Of a stretch of DNA of 64,000 nt, positions 9,071 through 18,103 are shown one piece after another; within the stretch, counting starts at the first letter, position 1, and every line of letters begins with the position of its first letter. Source of the stretch: Melioribacteraceae bacterium (lineage in GTDB: Bacteria; Bacteroidota; Ignavibacteria; Ignavibacteriales; Melioribacteraceae); assembly GCA_019638015.1 (NCBI GenBank), contig JAHBUP010000001.1, positions 3,566,424 through 3,630,423 of the forward strand, in the 5' to 3' direction. Position numbers and translations under genes: made by a program. The notes under the pieces are model-generated. The model searched no databases. It was not told the DNA's origin and worked only from the letters and a program-made list of their open reading frames with translations.

Positions 9071-9665
9071 TTACCCCTCCAACTCTGAAATTAAAGAATG
9101 AACTATAATTACATATTGTGATTGCTGATGCTTAAATTATAACAAATAAGTGTTATTGCAAAATAATTATTAGTGATTTGAGTTAACTCAATAAATGAAT
9201 TTGCGAACAATTGACGTGGCGTGAACTAAATGCTTTTTCTCCCATTTTGATCTAGCGTAAAGAATAGATAACCGGAATATTTAGTTGATTGTTTAGTGCT
9301 TAACTTTTTTTCATGGAAATCTTTTTTGATCTCGGAGATTTTAACGTTCGCTGAATATTGAACTAATAAATTCCGATTGCCAACTCTTGCTGTAATAATT
9401 TTCATTTACTTAAAAGGATTTAATGGAATCATACAGCAATCTCTATACCAAGGATTAGTCCCAATTTAATAACAATTTTTGTTTATTTATAATTCTTGTT
9501 GTTATAATTACATTAACTTCGGAAATAATTTCCACTTCTTTAAATGATGAAAAAATTTATTCCTTAAAATTTCCAGTCACTTGAGTATCTAACTAATTTT
9601 TCTTGATAAATTATAATCAACTATGTGTATTTTTTATCATATGCACATCAATAAAATATTACGGC
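9071..9665. other. 595-bp nearly gene-free stretch
   Basis: This is the only gap above 300 bases. It is very AT-rich and separates the small membrane protein gene (start 9070, minus) from the stop of the GH3 gene (9666, minus). I find no strong terminator hairpin, RNA gene or transposon end. The only coding candidate is a 59-codon minus-strand frame at 9226-9405, listed separately. The part next to 9070 should hold the promoter of that gene. Confidence 0.6.
9226..9405 (-). CDS. Possible 59-aa basic protein
   Basis: A minus-strand frame from ATG at 9403-9405 to TAG at 9226-9228 gives a 59-residue product starting MKIITARVGNRNLLVQY and ending in LDQNGRKSI. The composition is protein-like and basic, and it is the only frame of any length in this gap. 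There is no clear Shine-Dalgarno sequence and I do not recognise the product. It may be a small gene, a remnant, or chance. Confidence 0.27.
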   Translation of the reverse strand: MKIITARVGNRNLLVQYSANVKISEIKKDFHEKKLSTKQSTKYSGYLFFTLDQNGRKSI

Positions 9666-12257
9666 TCAATTAAGAACAACATCTACGATATTCAAATCTT
9701 CATCGCGCGAGGAGGAACCAATCATAATTTGGTACACGCCAGGATCGGCAGCGAATCCTTTACCCTCTTTAAATTCCTCGAGCATTGCTTTGTTTATCTC
9801 AAACTTAATATTCTTTGCTTCCCCCGCTTTAATGTGCACACGCTGAAATCCTTTTAATGTTTTGATGGCACTATTATTATCAACTCCTCTTCCCCTAATA
9901 TATAATTGAATAACTTCCTCCCCGTCAACTTTGCCTATATTTTTGACATCAACTGAGAGAATCGCGCTTTCACCATCACTAATTGATGATTGATTTAGAC
10001 TTGGATTTAAATATTGGAATGAAGTATAGCTCAGTCCATAACCAAATGGGTAGAGAGGTTCTTGTGTAAAATAGCGGTACGTTCTTTCCTTCATACTATA
10101 ATCTATAAATGGAGGAATTTGATCAACAGATTTATAAAATGTGATTGGTAATCTACCTCCCGGATTATAATCGCCGAATAAAGCGTCGGCAATAGCGGTA
10201 CCTGCGGCCTGCCCACCATACCAACTTTCGAGAATAGCCGGAATATTTTGATCTGCCCAGTTTATACTTAGAGCACTTCCATTTAATAAAACAAGAATTA
10301 CTGGTTTTCCAATTTCATATATTTTTTTAAGTAAATTTTCTTGTGATTTTGGAAGATCAATATTTAATCTATCACCCCCCCTAAAACCATCTACTTTCAC
10401 ATCCATCTCTTCCCCTTCGAGCCGGGGAGATAAACCCATGAAGAGAATTGCCACATCTGATTTTCGTACTGCTTCTAATGCTCTCTCTTCTATATTTTCA
10501 TCAACATTGGTCCATAGCAGCTGGATAAATGAATATCTGTTCGATCCTTTGAATTCCAGTTTAATATTATATAGTTGCCCCGCATTCAGTTCAATTAATT
10601 TATAAACTTTATGAGCGCCATGGGTGGTTTCAAATTTTACTAGAATTGAATCTTCGAATGTTATCTGAAATCCATCTAATCCAGACGCGCCGAGCGCATA
10701 TTTCCCCGATTTCTCAGGTACTAAATAGCCACTCCACCTTACAGAAAATTGATTAGAATTCTCCAATGGTGATCCGTCACCCCAATTAAAATGTATTTCT
10801 TTATCCACACGACTAAATAAGGGCTCTCCATTGAAATCAAGATTATCAAAATATTCTCCAATTAATCCATTTTGTATTTTATCATTATCAGTGAACAAAC
10901 AATTCGAAGGAATAAAATTGAACGAGTAAATATTTTCCGCTATAGAACAGCCAGGTTCATAAATAATATTTTTATCCGGGAATTTTCTTTTCAGACCTTC
11001 CAAAGGGGTTACTGGATCCGATGGATATCCATTATAATTACCATAAAGAACTTCTTCGTCATTAGCGTTTGGACCTATGACTGCTAATGTATTTATATCT
11101 TTCTTTAGTGGAAGTATATTATTTTCGTTTTTAAGCAACACTAATGATTTATACGCTGCTTCAAGTGCTAATTTTTTATTTTCTTGAGTATCAAGTTGTT
11201 TACGATTGTAACTTGAATATGGGACCATTTCTGGCGGATCAAACATTCCTAATTTTATTCTATCTTCAAATAATCTTTGTAAAGGAATGCTCAGTTCTTC
11301 CTCCCTAATTAAACCATCATTTACTGCTTTAACTAAATGTTTAAATGACACTCCACAATTTAAATCAGTACCAGCCTTCACAGCTTTTGCAGATGCTTCA
11401 GCCGCGTCTTTTGCCTGTTTGTGATGCTGCCAAATATCGGCGATTGCCCAGCAATCAGAAACAACATGACCTTTAAATCCCCACTCTTTTCGCAGAATAA
11501 TATTTAGCAGTGGATCGTTACTGCAACAAGCATTTCCATAAAGACTATTATAAGCACACATAATTGCTTCTACTTTAGCATCAATGACCGACATTTTAAA
11601 TGCCGGTAAATAAGTTTCCCACAAATCATAATCACTCACACTTACTTCGAAAGAATGACGTTCCGGTTCTGGACCGCTGTGTACAGCAAAATGTTTTGCG
11701 GTAGCAACTAATTTCAAATAACGAGGATCATTTCCTTGTAATCCTTTAATGAATTGAATCGCCAGTTGTCCCGTTAAATAGGGATCTTCTCCATAAGTCT
11801 CCATACCCCTTCCCCAGCGGGGATCTCTAAAAATATTAATATTAGGGCTCCAGAATGTTAAACCCTGGTAAATTCCCCTTTTACCTTGAGACAATGCAAT
11901 ATTATGTTTTGCGCGAGCTTCATCGGAAATTGCTACTCCAATTCTATACATTAAATCTATATCCCACATTGCCGCTAAACCAATAGCTTGAGGGAATACA
12001 GTTGCCAATCCATTCCGAGCTACACCATGAAGACATTCATTCCACCAATTGTACTCAGGAATTTCAAGTCTTTCTATTGCGGGGGCATTATATATCATCT
12101 GCGAAACTTTTTCTTCAAGAGTCATTCGAGAAATCAAATCACTAACTCTTTCGTTAATAGTTAGGTTTGGATTTTGAAATGGAAATTTAAATTGGGCTGA
12201 AGTTTCTGTGTAAAATGATATTGCAATAATGGTTGTTATAAAAAACTTTTTAATCAT
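9666..12257 (-). CDS. Glycoside hydrolase family 3 enzyme with PA14 domain
   Basis: An 863-aa exported GH3 beta-glycosidase. A signal peptide covers about residues 1-21. The GH3 N-terminal barrel has [18 protein letters not shown] and [10 protein letters not shown](P)ERH, and the nucleophile Asp is in HVVSDCWAI at about 268. The [10 protein letters not shown] form is typical of the beta-xylosidase/beta-glucosidase branch. A PA14 domain (about 465-590, from GLIGEYFDN to IQLLWTN) is inserted in the C-terminal sandwich domain, and a fibronectin-III-like domain ends the protein (about 780-850). PA14 insertion in GH3 usually shapes the substrate pocket. The product would remove terminal glucose or xylose from oligosaccharides in the periplasm. 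No operon partner is visible; the tRNA gene lies upstream on the same strand. Confidence 0.9.
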   Translation of the reverse strand: MIKKFFITTIIAISFYTETSAQFKFPFQNPNLTINERVSDLISRMTLEEKVSQMIYNAPAIERLEIPEYNWWNECLHGVARNGLATVFPQAIGLAAMWDIDLMYRIGVAISDEARAKHNIALSQGKRGIYQGLTFWSPNINIFRDPRWGRGMETYGEDPYLTGQLAIQFIKGLQGNDPRYLKLVATAKHFAVHSGPEPERHSFEVSVSDYDLWETYLPAFKMSVIDAKVEAIMCAYNSLYGNACCSNDPLLNIILRKEWGFKGHVVSDCWAIADIWQHHKQAKDAAEASAKAVKAGTDLNCGVSFKHLVKAVNDGLIREEELSIPLQRLFEDRIKLGMFDPPEMVPYSSYNRKQLDTQENKKLALEAAYKSLVLLKNENNILPLKKDINTLAVIGPNANDEEVLYGNYNGYPSDPVTPLEGLKRKFPDKNIIYEPGCSIAENIYSFNFIPSNCLFTDNDKIQNGLIGEYFDNLDFNGEPLFSRVDKEIHFNWGDGSPLENSNQFSVRWSGYLVPEKSGKYALGASGLDGFQITFEDSILVKFETTHGAHKVYKLIELNAGQLYNIKLEFKGSNRYSFIQLLWTNVDENIEERALEAVRKSDVAILFMGLSPRLEGEEMDVKVDGFRGGDRLNIDLPKSQENLLKKIYEIGKPVILVLLNGSALSINWADQNIPAILESWYGGQAAGTAIADALFGDYNPGGRLPITFYKSVDQIPPFIDYSMKERTYRYFTQEPLYPFGYGLSYTSFQYLNPSLNQSSISDGESAILSVDVKNIGKVDGEEVIQLYIRGRGVDNNSAIKTLKGFQRVHIKAGEAKNIKFEINKAMLEEFKEGKGFAADPGVYQIMIGSSSRDEDLNIVDVVLN

Positions 12258-12305
12258 TATTCCCTCGAAAGTATAAGAAAAAAAATATAATGAATTCTAA
12301 AGCAG

Positions 12306-12377
12306 TACCCCCGGCGGGATTCGAACCCACATCTCGAGCTCCGGAGGCTCGCATTCTATCCATTGAAATACAGGGGC
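12306..12377 (-). tRNA. tRNA-Arg (anticodon CCG)
   Basis: The minus strand folds into a full cloverleaf. The acceptor stem is GCCCCTG with CGGGGGT (G-U pairs at the end and sixth position), the anticodon arm is CGAGC-CTCCGGA-GCTCG giving anticodon CCG, and the T arm is GTGGG-TTCGAAT-CCCGC. The D arm has three good pairs and a short GG-containing loop. The discriminator is A, and CCA is not encoded. It decodes CGG, a rare codon expected in this AT-rich genome. Confidence 0.95.
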
Positions 12378-12533
12378 ATTTTTTAACAGTTAAATGTAAT
12401 CATAAAAATTATTTATTTTATTATCATTTAAGAAATCATCTGATACTTTCGATAATGAGGGAGAATTAATTTTATACTTATTTACTTAATTAAAATTTAC
12501 TAATTTATTGCAGCAACAATTTTAGGATATCTT

Positions 12534-13061
12534 ATGGCAGCATCAATGAAAAAAATTGTCGGGGAAGTTATCTCATCATTAAAGAAACATCCTTCACCAG
12601 AAAAAAAGGGGAAATCTTTCTGGGATTATTTAAAAGATCAGCTCTACTCTGAAACTACGTGGGATCAATCCGATCTTCTTGTAATCGAAAATGAGATCGG
12701 AAAGCAGTTATCCAAGCTTGAGAGAAAAGATTTTATAAAGCTTTGGGAAAGTACCGATGTTGCAATGGACAAGTTGGACATGGATCAAACTCCCGATACT
12801 GCTGAAATGAAAACTGATTTGACTAATGAAATTCTTGGTCAAGTTATGGATAGAATGGATGATAATTACTCTGGGGGAAGTTACTATACTCCTGCCGAAA
12901 GTTATGTTGCAGTTGAAGAAGAAAAACCCACAAAAAGTGATGAAGATGGGGATATCACAGAAGATATTGATCCCAAGGAAATTGATGAGGAATTTGATTT
13001 TGACGAAACCGATCTTTTTGAAGATGAAGATTTTGACGTCGATGAAAACAACAATATTTAG
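12534..13061 (+). CDS. Uncharacterised acidic-tailed protein
   Basis: A 175-aa cytosolic-looking protein that I do not recognise. The N-terminal half (about 1-110) is mixed charge and helical, with WDYLKDQLY and KLERKDFIKLWEST. The C-terminal 60 residues are strongly acidic, rich in Asp/Glu (for example DFDETDLFEDEDFDVDE), and probably disordered. No signal peptide or membrane segment. Its last 20 bases overlap the start of the next gene, pointing to translational coupling with a secreted partner. Confidence 0.7.
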   Translation: MAASMKKIVGEVISSLKKHPSPEKKGKSFWDYLKDQLYSETTWDQSDLLVIENEIGKQLSKLERKDFIKLWESTDVAMDKLDMDQTPDTAEMKTDLTNEILGQVMDRMDDNYSGGSYYTPAESYVAVEEEKPTKSDEDGDITEDIDPKEIDEEFDFDETDLFEDEDFDVDENNNI

Positions 13062-13491
13062 TTTATTCTTTTTACTTGTTTTTCCGGTTTTACTCTTTCC
13101 TCAAAACATTAAATTGTTGCATGAACCAACGATTAAAGATACCCTCAAAATAAAAAACGGGTTTTCCTCATTTTTTAATAGCTATGCTGAAGACCAGATG
13201 AAGTTTGATGAATTTGCCCGCCATAGCATTTTTAATAATCCAATGATTTATGATTCTTCGAGCGCATTGCTTGCCGCAAAATTATTTATATCTAATTCAA
13301 TAGAAAACGACCCGATCAAAAACAACTTTACTATGAGTGTACTAAATCCTCTTAAACAGCAATTTGCTGAATCACAGAACCTTAAAGAGTTAAAAGCAAT
13401 TTTAGGTGCGGTTCAAGTAGGTGCTGTTGGATTTCTCGCATACAAGCACATTAAAGAATATGGGTTTTTGAAAGAGAAGAAAAAGAAATAA
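13042..13491 (+). CDS. Uncharacterised exported or membrane-anchored protein
   Basis: A 149-aa product starting at the ATG at 13042. That start gives a clear signal peptide (MKTTIFSLFFLLVFPVLLFPQ), whereas the longer open frame upstream is only out-of-frame translation of the acidic gene before it. The mature part is helical and polar; near the end a hydrophobic stretch (LKAILGAVQVGAVGFLAYKHI, about 120-140) could be a membrane helix, followed by a lysine-rich tail (FLKEKKKK). A small periplasm-facing protein with its C-terminus in the cytoplasm would fit. Function unknown. It overlaps the preceding gene by 20 bases. Confidence 0.68.
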   Translation: MKTTIFSLFFLLVFPVLLFPQNIKLLHEPTIKDTLKIKNGFSSFFNSYAEDQMKFDEFARHSIFNNPMIYDSSSALLAAKLFISNSIENDPIKNNFTMSVLNPLKQQFAESQNLKELKAILGAVQVGAVGFLAYKHIKEYGFLKEKKKK

Positions 13492-13522
13492 AAGCAGAGC
13501 CGATTTTTAATCAACTCTGCTT
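13492..13522. terminator. Bidirectional terminator between convergent genes
   Basis: AAGCAGAG, a 15-base loop and CTCTGCTT form an 8-bp stem. The minus-strand reading is followed by a T-rich run (TTATTTCTTTTT), and the plus-strand reading by AATTTTG. It lies between the ends of the 13042 gene (+) and the DUF1579 gene (-). Confidence 0.65.
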
Positions 13523-13559
13523 AATTTTGATGCGGTTTACAATCAACCAGATTAAAAAA

Positions 13560-14132
13560 TTATTTTACTCTCTCATATTTTTGATTGAACATCTTCATTT
13601 CTTGACCATCCTGAGATAGAAACATATCAAATTCGAGATTATCTTCATTAATTATTCTACTTACTGATCGGTATTTTATTTGTTGACCGGTCATCGGGTC
13701 TAAACCTTCTCCACTGTACTCGATATGCTTTGTTGTTTCATTCATCTTCCCCTTCATGGTAGTTATTCCAGTACCCATATTATCAATCCAAATTGTAATA
13801 AATTCTTTTGCTACATTATCATAAGCGTCAATGCCAATACCTTCAAATGGCATTCCCATCATTTCTCCTTTTTGGGTTGTCTTGAAATATCTGCCTCCAA
13901 GCAGAGATTCGATTTTCGCACTCCCAATAGTTGGCGTTTCTTCGCCTGTCATAGGGTTAGGCATATTGGTGGTTACTTTCCAATCGCCAACCATTTTGGC
14001 CAATAATTGATGCATCGGCCCCGGACTCATTGCTTCCTGCCATTTCTTCATCATTTCGGCTTGATCTTGAGCTATAAGTAATACTGATGAAAAAAGTATA
14101 AGGATTGTGATTGTGCCCTTAATTACTTTCAT
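13560..14132 (-). CDS. Exported DUF1579 family protein
   Basis: A 190-aa protein with a signal peptide (about 1-21, ending LLIAQ). The mature domain matches DUF1579, a calycin-like small beta-barrel family: LAKMVGDWKVTTNM near residue 45, SLLGGRYFKTTQKGEMMGMPFEGIGIDAYDN in the middle and a final NLEFDMFLSQDGQEMKMF. The methionine-rich spacer near the N-terminus (QAEMMKKWQEAMSPGPMHQ) is usual for the family. Biochemical function is not established. It is monocistronic, flanked by a bidirectional terminator. Confidence 0.85.
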   Translation of the reverse strand: MKVIKGTITILILFSSVLLIAQDQAEMMKKWQEAMSPGPMHQLLAKMVGDWKVTTNMPNPMTGEETPTIGSAKIESLLGGRYFKTTQKGEMMGMPFEGIGIDAYDNVAKEFITIWIDNMGTGITTMKGKMNETTKHIEYSGEGLDPMTGQQIKYRSVSRIINEDNLEFDMFLSQDGQEMKMFNQKYERVK

Positions 14133-14206
14133 TGAATTACCTTTCTAAATTGTTATTGATGTGCGTGATGAAATTAAGAAATATTTGAATCAAATCTAAT
14201 TAATAT

Positions 14207-15397
14207 TTATGAAGTCCGAATTCTCATGAAAATAAATCCGGAGATAATTGATAATAATAACGAAACTGTCCATACTGATCCCGCACCATAGTTCTCAAAA
14301 AGCATTGTCCCGAACCAAGGCCCCATCATAAAGGAGAAACTGAAAGTCATCTGAAAATATCCCATGTATTCACCTCTGCGTGATTCATCCGATACCAGTG
14401 AAATATATGATGCGCTCGCTGGAAAGAAAATCATCTCTCCAAATGTCCAAATTACTATTGTTATAATTATCCACCATAATTCTGGAGAAATAAGCATAGC
14501 TCCATAACCGAGACCGCACAAAATTGATCCAAGTACCAATGATTTTTTATCACTCCAATTACTCATCGCGTTATTTAGTGGTACTTCAATAAAAATTATA
14601 AGCACTGTATTAACCGCCATCAATAATCCAAATATCACTTCGGTATGTTTTAGTTCATGAACAAGATATAATGGGAACGCGCCAATATGCTGGAAGAATA
14701 CAATCATAACCGGAACCAGCGCAACATAAAAGAGAAGTATGTTTTTATCTTTTAATATACTTCTGTGATTTTTCTCTATTACATCTTCCTTTGTAACGCT
14801 TTCACTCATTTCTTTATTGATTGAAGCATGCGGTTCAAACTTAGCGAGTATTAAAAAAACCCATGCTGTAAATGTTGAAAACCCATTAACGTAAAACAGT
14901 AAAGAAAAATCGACCATAGCTAGAAGCCCACCTATAACCGGGCCAATGCTCATTCCAAGATTGATCGCAAGACGATTTAGAGCAAATGCTGTTTTTCTCT
15001 GATCCGGGGAAGATTCAATTGAAATGTAAGAAAGATTTGCAGGGCGGAATGCTTCGCTAATTACAGACAAAATTAATGTTATAATTAAGAATAAAATATA
15101 CTCATGAACAAATGAATAGCAGACTAGAGTTATTGAAGTAAATAGAAGAGAGAATTTCATAATACGCATCGAGCCAATTTTATCGCTCAGTCTTCCAACA
15201 AATGGAGATGTGATTAATGCTCCCGCTCCATATAACGATAGAACTATTCCAGCCTTTGAGGGGGTTATTCCTTCACTTCGGGTTAAGTAAAGAACCAAAT
15301 AGGGTAATACCATTGTTCCGCTTCTATTAATAAGAGTGGCAAATGATATTAACCAAATATTCCGTGGTATTTTTCTAAGTGAACTCCAGGGATTCAT
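14207..15397 (-). CDS. Major facilitator superfamily transporter (drug-efflux type)
   Basis: A polytopic protein of about 396 aa with twelve predicted helices in two six-helix halves. The MFS signature in the loop after helix 2 is GRLSDKIGSMRIMK, with the motif-C-like GPVIGGLLA at helix 5; the central loop is charged (SVTKEDVIEKNHR). The pattern matches proton-driven multidrug efflux proteins of the MdtH/TetA type, but the substrate is unknown. I place the start at ATG 15395-15397 (MNPWSSLRKIPRN); the 19 extra upstream codons would put the frame into the divergent promoter region and lack support. Confidence 0.85.
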   Translation of the reverse strand: MNPWSSLRKIPRNIWLISFATLINRSGTMVLPYLVLYLTRSEGITPSKAGIVLSLYGAGALITSPFVGRLSDKIGSMRIMKFSLLFTSITLVCYSFVHEYILFLIITLILSVISEAFRPANLSYISIESSPDQRKTAFALNRLAINLGMSIGPVIGGLLAMVDFSLLFYVNGFSTFTAWVFLILAKFEPHASINKEMSESVTKEDVIEKNHRSILKDKNILLFYVALVPVMIVFFQHIGAFPLYLVHELKHTEVIFGLLMAVNTVLIIFIEVPLNNAMSNWSDKKSLVLGSILCGLGYGAMLISPELWWIIITIVIWTFGEMIFFPASASYISLVSDESRRGEYMGYFQMTFSFSFMMGPWFGTMLFENYGAGSVWTVSLLLSIISGFIFMRIRTS

Positions 15398-15466
15398 TAA
15401 AGCCAAAAAATATTTAAATAATTGTAAAGATAAGTTTTGGTTAAAGCAAATCACTTTCCAATTAGT

Positions 15467-15474
15467 TAAGTTTG
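15467..15474 (+). promoter_or_regulatory. Candidate -7 promoter element (TAAGTTTG)
   Basis: TAAGTTTG fits the Bacteroidota -7 consensus TAnnTTTG exactly and lies 24 bases before the ATG of the lipoprotein gene at 15499, leaving room for a short leader with GGGAG. A clear TTTG -33 partner at the usual spacing is not seen, so this is moderate evidence. Confidence 0.35.
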
Positions 15475-15498
15475 TAACAAAAGTTTGGGAGAGTAAAA

Positions 15499-15942
15499 AT
15501 GAGGCTAAAGGTTACACTTGGTCTGCTAAGTATTATTGTTTTAGCCGCCTGTTCATCATTGGTTTTACAACCAGGTGATTTTGCATGGCCAATCGAAAAT
15601 GTGCTTAAGGTAGATGGAAAAGGTAATGTTGAGGAAAAACGGTATTCATTTAATCTCAACGTAAAAAAACTTTTTTATGCGGAATTCGCCGACTCGAATT
15701 CTTATAACGGAAAAGAAGTTAGATTAATTCGCGATAAAGCTGGATTTTATTTTATGACTGGAGCCGGATTTAAAAATGTGTATGTTTTTATTCCTGTTGA
15801 ATCGGGATTGAAACTTGAAAATAAAATTTTAATATCTGAACAAAGCCTAAATTCTCCAATAATAAATCAAAAATCCCCCAATATTGAAATTATAGATGGT
15901 ACAAAGAAGTATCTGCTGAACAGCAAAGGAATTGTGAGGTAA
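15499..15942 (+). CDS. Uncharacterised lipoprotein
   Basis: A 147-aa protein with a lipoprotein signal: MRLKVTLGLLSIIVLAAC, lipobox LAAC with Cys at 18. The mature part is beta-rich with no family I recognise (EEKRYSFNLNVKKLFYAEF, then RLIRDKAGFYFMTGAGFKNVYVF). It precedes the coiled-coil protein gene by only four bases, so the two form an operon, and both products would sit at the cell envelope. GGGAG lies upstream of the ATG. Confidence 0.75.
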   Translation: MRLKVTLGLLSIIVLAACSSLVLQPGDFAWPIENVLKVDGKGNVEEKRYSFNLNVKKLFYAEFADSNSYNGKEVRLIRDKAGFYFMTGAGFKNVYVFIPVESGLKLENKILISEQSLNSPIINQKSPNIEIIDGTKKYLLNSKGIVR

Positions 15943-15946
15943 TATT

Positions 15947-17185
15947 ATGAAGAAACTGTTTTTGTCAGTATTAATGTTTGCTGCGATCTCATCGGTAATC
16001 GCACAGTCCGATTTTGAGAAAATTCAAAATTTCAAAACAAAATTAGCATTAATTGAACAATCGATTAAAGATGCAGCTTCAATTGAAGATTGCGATATAG
16101 TCGAAAATGAAATAATAAAACTAAAGACTGAATACTCACCATCTAGAACATTAATTGATAATTCTCTTTATCCCGATGATTGGTCTACCTCTTTCGCTAG
16201 AATAGAACAAAATTTAAGAATCAGAAGAGGCGACTTTGGACAGATTGTTGAGCTTCGAACTGAGGTTGGAGTATTGAGAGATAAAGTCTCTGAAATAAGC
16301 ATTAAGAATGAAGGACTAATTTCTCAAATAAGGCTGCTACAAATTAATGCCACAAAAGATGCTCAAACAATAGCTTCATTAACTAAGCTCGTTGCTCAGT
16401 TAAAAGCTAATATAGCTCAGCGCGATGAATTAGTTCGCGGTATTGTGGATAGTCTACTTGCCGAATTTGTAAAATATCCAACCACACTTAATGATGTTGA
16501 AAAACAATCAATCTTTGAACGCGTTGATAATGGAAATCTTTTTTATAATGTAGAAAGAACGATTGCCGACAATGTGCAATTTATGAAGGTAACCGAGTTG
16601 CTTCCCGAAGATCTTTCTGAGATGAAAAAACAGTACCGCGATTTTAATAAAGTGTGGCGACAAGTTGGGCCGAAGCTTGCCGACATTTATATGAGTAAAA
16701 GAGATAAGGCTTCTCACATTGCCAACATCGACAATATGTTTCTTGATTGGAATATGAGATTGAATGATGAAATGTGGGGACAGGTAAACCGATTATTCAG
16801 AGAAAAACAACTTGCGTTGCTTCCATTCAAAAGCGGCGAACAATTTTTCAATAGTGTTTCATCATTTATTGATGATGAAATTAAGAATCAAAAAGTTAAA
16901 AGTTCTTCTGAGTCAGAAAGGGTTTATAACACATTTATTGATAGTGTCTATTTCAAATCAGTAGAGCCAATTTGGATTCCAATACTAATTGAAAACAGTA
17001 TGATGAGCGAAGCGAATAAAGATTCTATTGACGCAAAAATTGGTAGATGGAAAACCGAAGTTGCACCGGGTGGAGCTTTCAATTGGGTATATATACTACT
17101 GATTGGAATAATTGTGGTATTAATTGTTGCACTTTTTCTTAAAGGAAGAAAAAAAGAAGTAATAGTTAAAAACGAAATCGATTAA
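15947..17185 (+). CDS. Exported coiled-coil protein with C-terminal membrane helix
   Basis: A 412-aa protein with a signal peptide (about 1-20, ending SVIAQ). Residues about 85-150 form a coiled coil (VELRTEVGVLRDKVSEISIKN and the following heptads), and residues 190-360 are helical. Residues about 383-402 are a strongly hydrophobic helix (WVYILLIGIIVVLIVALFL), followed by a lysine-rich tail (KGRKKEVIVKNEID) that should lie in the cytoplasm. The body would thus sit in the periplasm, anchored in the inner membrane by its C-terminus. I do not recognise the family. It is paired with the lipoprotein gene 4 bases upstream, suggesting an inner-to-outer membrane complex. Confidence 0.75.
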   Translation: MKKLFLSVLMFAAISSVIAQSDFEKIQNFKTKLALIEQSIKDAASIEDCDIVENEIIKLKTEYSPSRTLIDNSLYPDDWSTSFARIEQNLRIRRGDFGQIVELRTEVGVLRDKVSEISIKNEGLISQIRLLQINATKDAQTIASLTKLVAQLKANIAQRDELVRGIVDSLLAEFVKYPTTLNDVEKQSIFERVDNGNLFYNVERTIADNVQFMKVTELLPEDLSEMKKQYRDFNKVWRQVGPKLADIYMSKRDKASHIANIDNMFLDWNMRLNDEMWGQVNRLFREKQLALLPFKSGEQFFNSVSSFIDDEIKNQKVKSSSESERVYNTFIDSVYFKSVEPIWIPILIENSMMSEANKDSIDAKIGRWKTEVAPGGAFNWVYILLIGIIVVLIVALFLKGRKKEVIVKNEID

Positions 17186-17195
17186 AATAGAGATG

Positions 17196-17222
17196 GCAGA
17201 GATGCAGATTACGCGTCTCTGC
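17196..17222 (+). terminator. Terminator of the lipoprotein / coiled-coil operon
   Basis: GCAGAGA pairs with TCTCTGC, extended inward by U-G and two G-C pairs to a 10-bp stem, then TTCTTT follows. It lies 10 bases past the stop of the coiled-coil gene and just before the converging EamA gene. Confidence 0.7.
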
Positions 17223-17226
17223 TTCT

Positions 17227-18102
17227 TTAATGATTAAACAGAATGATTAACACTGCCCCAGCAATCATAATTATAGATCCTATAAACTTTCGCTTTATTT
17301 TCGTTTCTGCAAAATATTTATAACCCATCCAAACACTTATTAATGATGATATTTGAAACAATGCTAGTGCATAACTCACATTCATTCTTTCAAAAATGAA
17401 AAGTGTGGTTAATTGCATTAATCCGGTACTCAAAAACAATACAACAAAATACCATTTATTTGAAATTAATGAACTTCTCAATTCAACGATACTTGTATTT
17501 GATAGAACTAATAAACCTATTAATGAGAATATTAATCCGGCGGCACTCCACGCCGACATAGTTAAAAATGGGTCGGCATGCATTAATGCTTTTTTGAGAA
17601 ACACTGCTTCTGTTGCGGAAAGAATTAATGCACCAATTCTATACTGTACACTCTTCTCCTTAAACAAAGTTATTAACGAAAAACCTTTCGCATTTTTATC
17701 CGCAATAAAGTGACTTCCAAACACGATCAGTATGATTCCAATAAATCCATAAAAACCCGGCAGTTCTCCAATTAAGAAAAATGAAACAAAAATACTTACA
17801 ACCGATTTATATGAATTGATCGGTCCCAGCACAGATAGTTGTCCCACTGCCAATGCTTTTACAATCAATACATTTGCTAATACAGATAAGGTGGAGCAAA
17901 GAGTCAGATAAAAATAGAATTCAACTGGAATACCTCTCATAAAAAGAGGGAGCCAACCTGGAATAAATGCAATGGTTAAAAATAGGTGGGTTGTAAAAAT
18001 TACAAACATCGGATTGACCGACGATGTCACAAGTCTCTTTTGAAATAGATTTGATAAAGGATTTGCCGTAATTCTTATAAATATTAATAAGGCAATCAAC
18101 AT
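17227..18102 (-). CDS. EamA/DMT-family transporter
   Basis: A 291-aa protein of about ten transmembrane helices in two EamA repeats (drug/metabolite transporter superfamily). Typical features are the proline/glycine motif GPINSYKSVVSIFVSFFLIGELPG near residues 93-116 in the first half, and the related FQISSLISVWMGYKYFAE near the end of the second. Substrates of this superfamily include amino acids, nucleotide sugars and metabolites; the sequence does not tell which. The start ATG lies one base from the stop of the large glycosidase gene, so the two are likely co-transcribed, which makes a link to sugar or amino-acid export or uptake possible. Confidence 0.85.
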   Translation of the reverse strand: MLIALLIFIRITANPLSNLFQKRLVTSSVNPMFVIFTTHLFLTIAFIPGWLPLFMRGIPVEFYFYLTLCSTLSVLANVLIVKALAVGQLSVLGPINSYKSVVSIFVSFFLIGELPGFYGFIGIILIVFGSHFIADKNAKGFSLITLFKEKSVQYRIGALILSATEAVFLKKALMHADPFLTMSAWSAAGLIFSLIGLLVLSNTSIVELRSSLISNKWYFVVLFLSTGLMQLTTLFIFERMNVSYALALFQISSLISVWMGYKYFAETKIKRKFIGSIIMIAGAVLIILFNH

Positions 18103-18103
18103 G

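Noticed and set aside
12826-13041. Upstream extension of the exported 149-aa gene
   Set aside because: The first 72 codons are merely an alternate frame of the acidic gene, full of Met/Lys/Leu, and would bury the clear signal peptide that starts at 13042.
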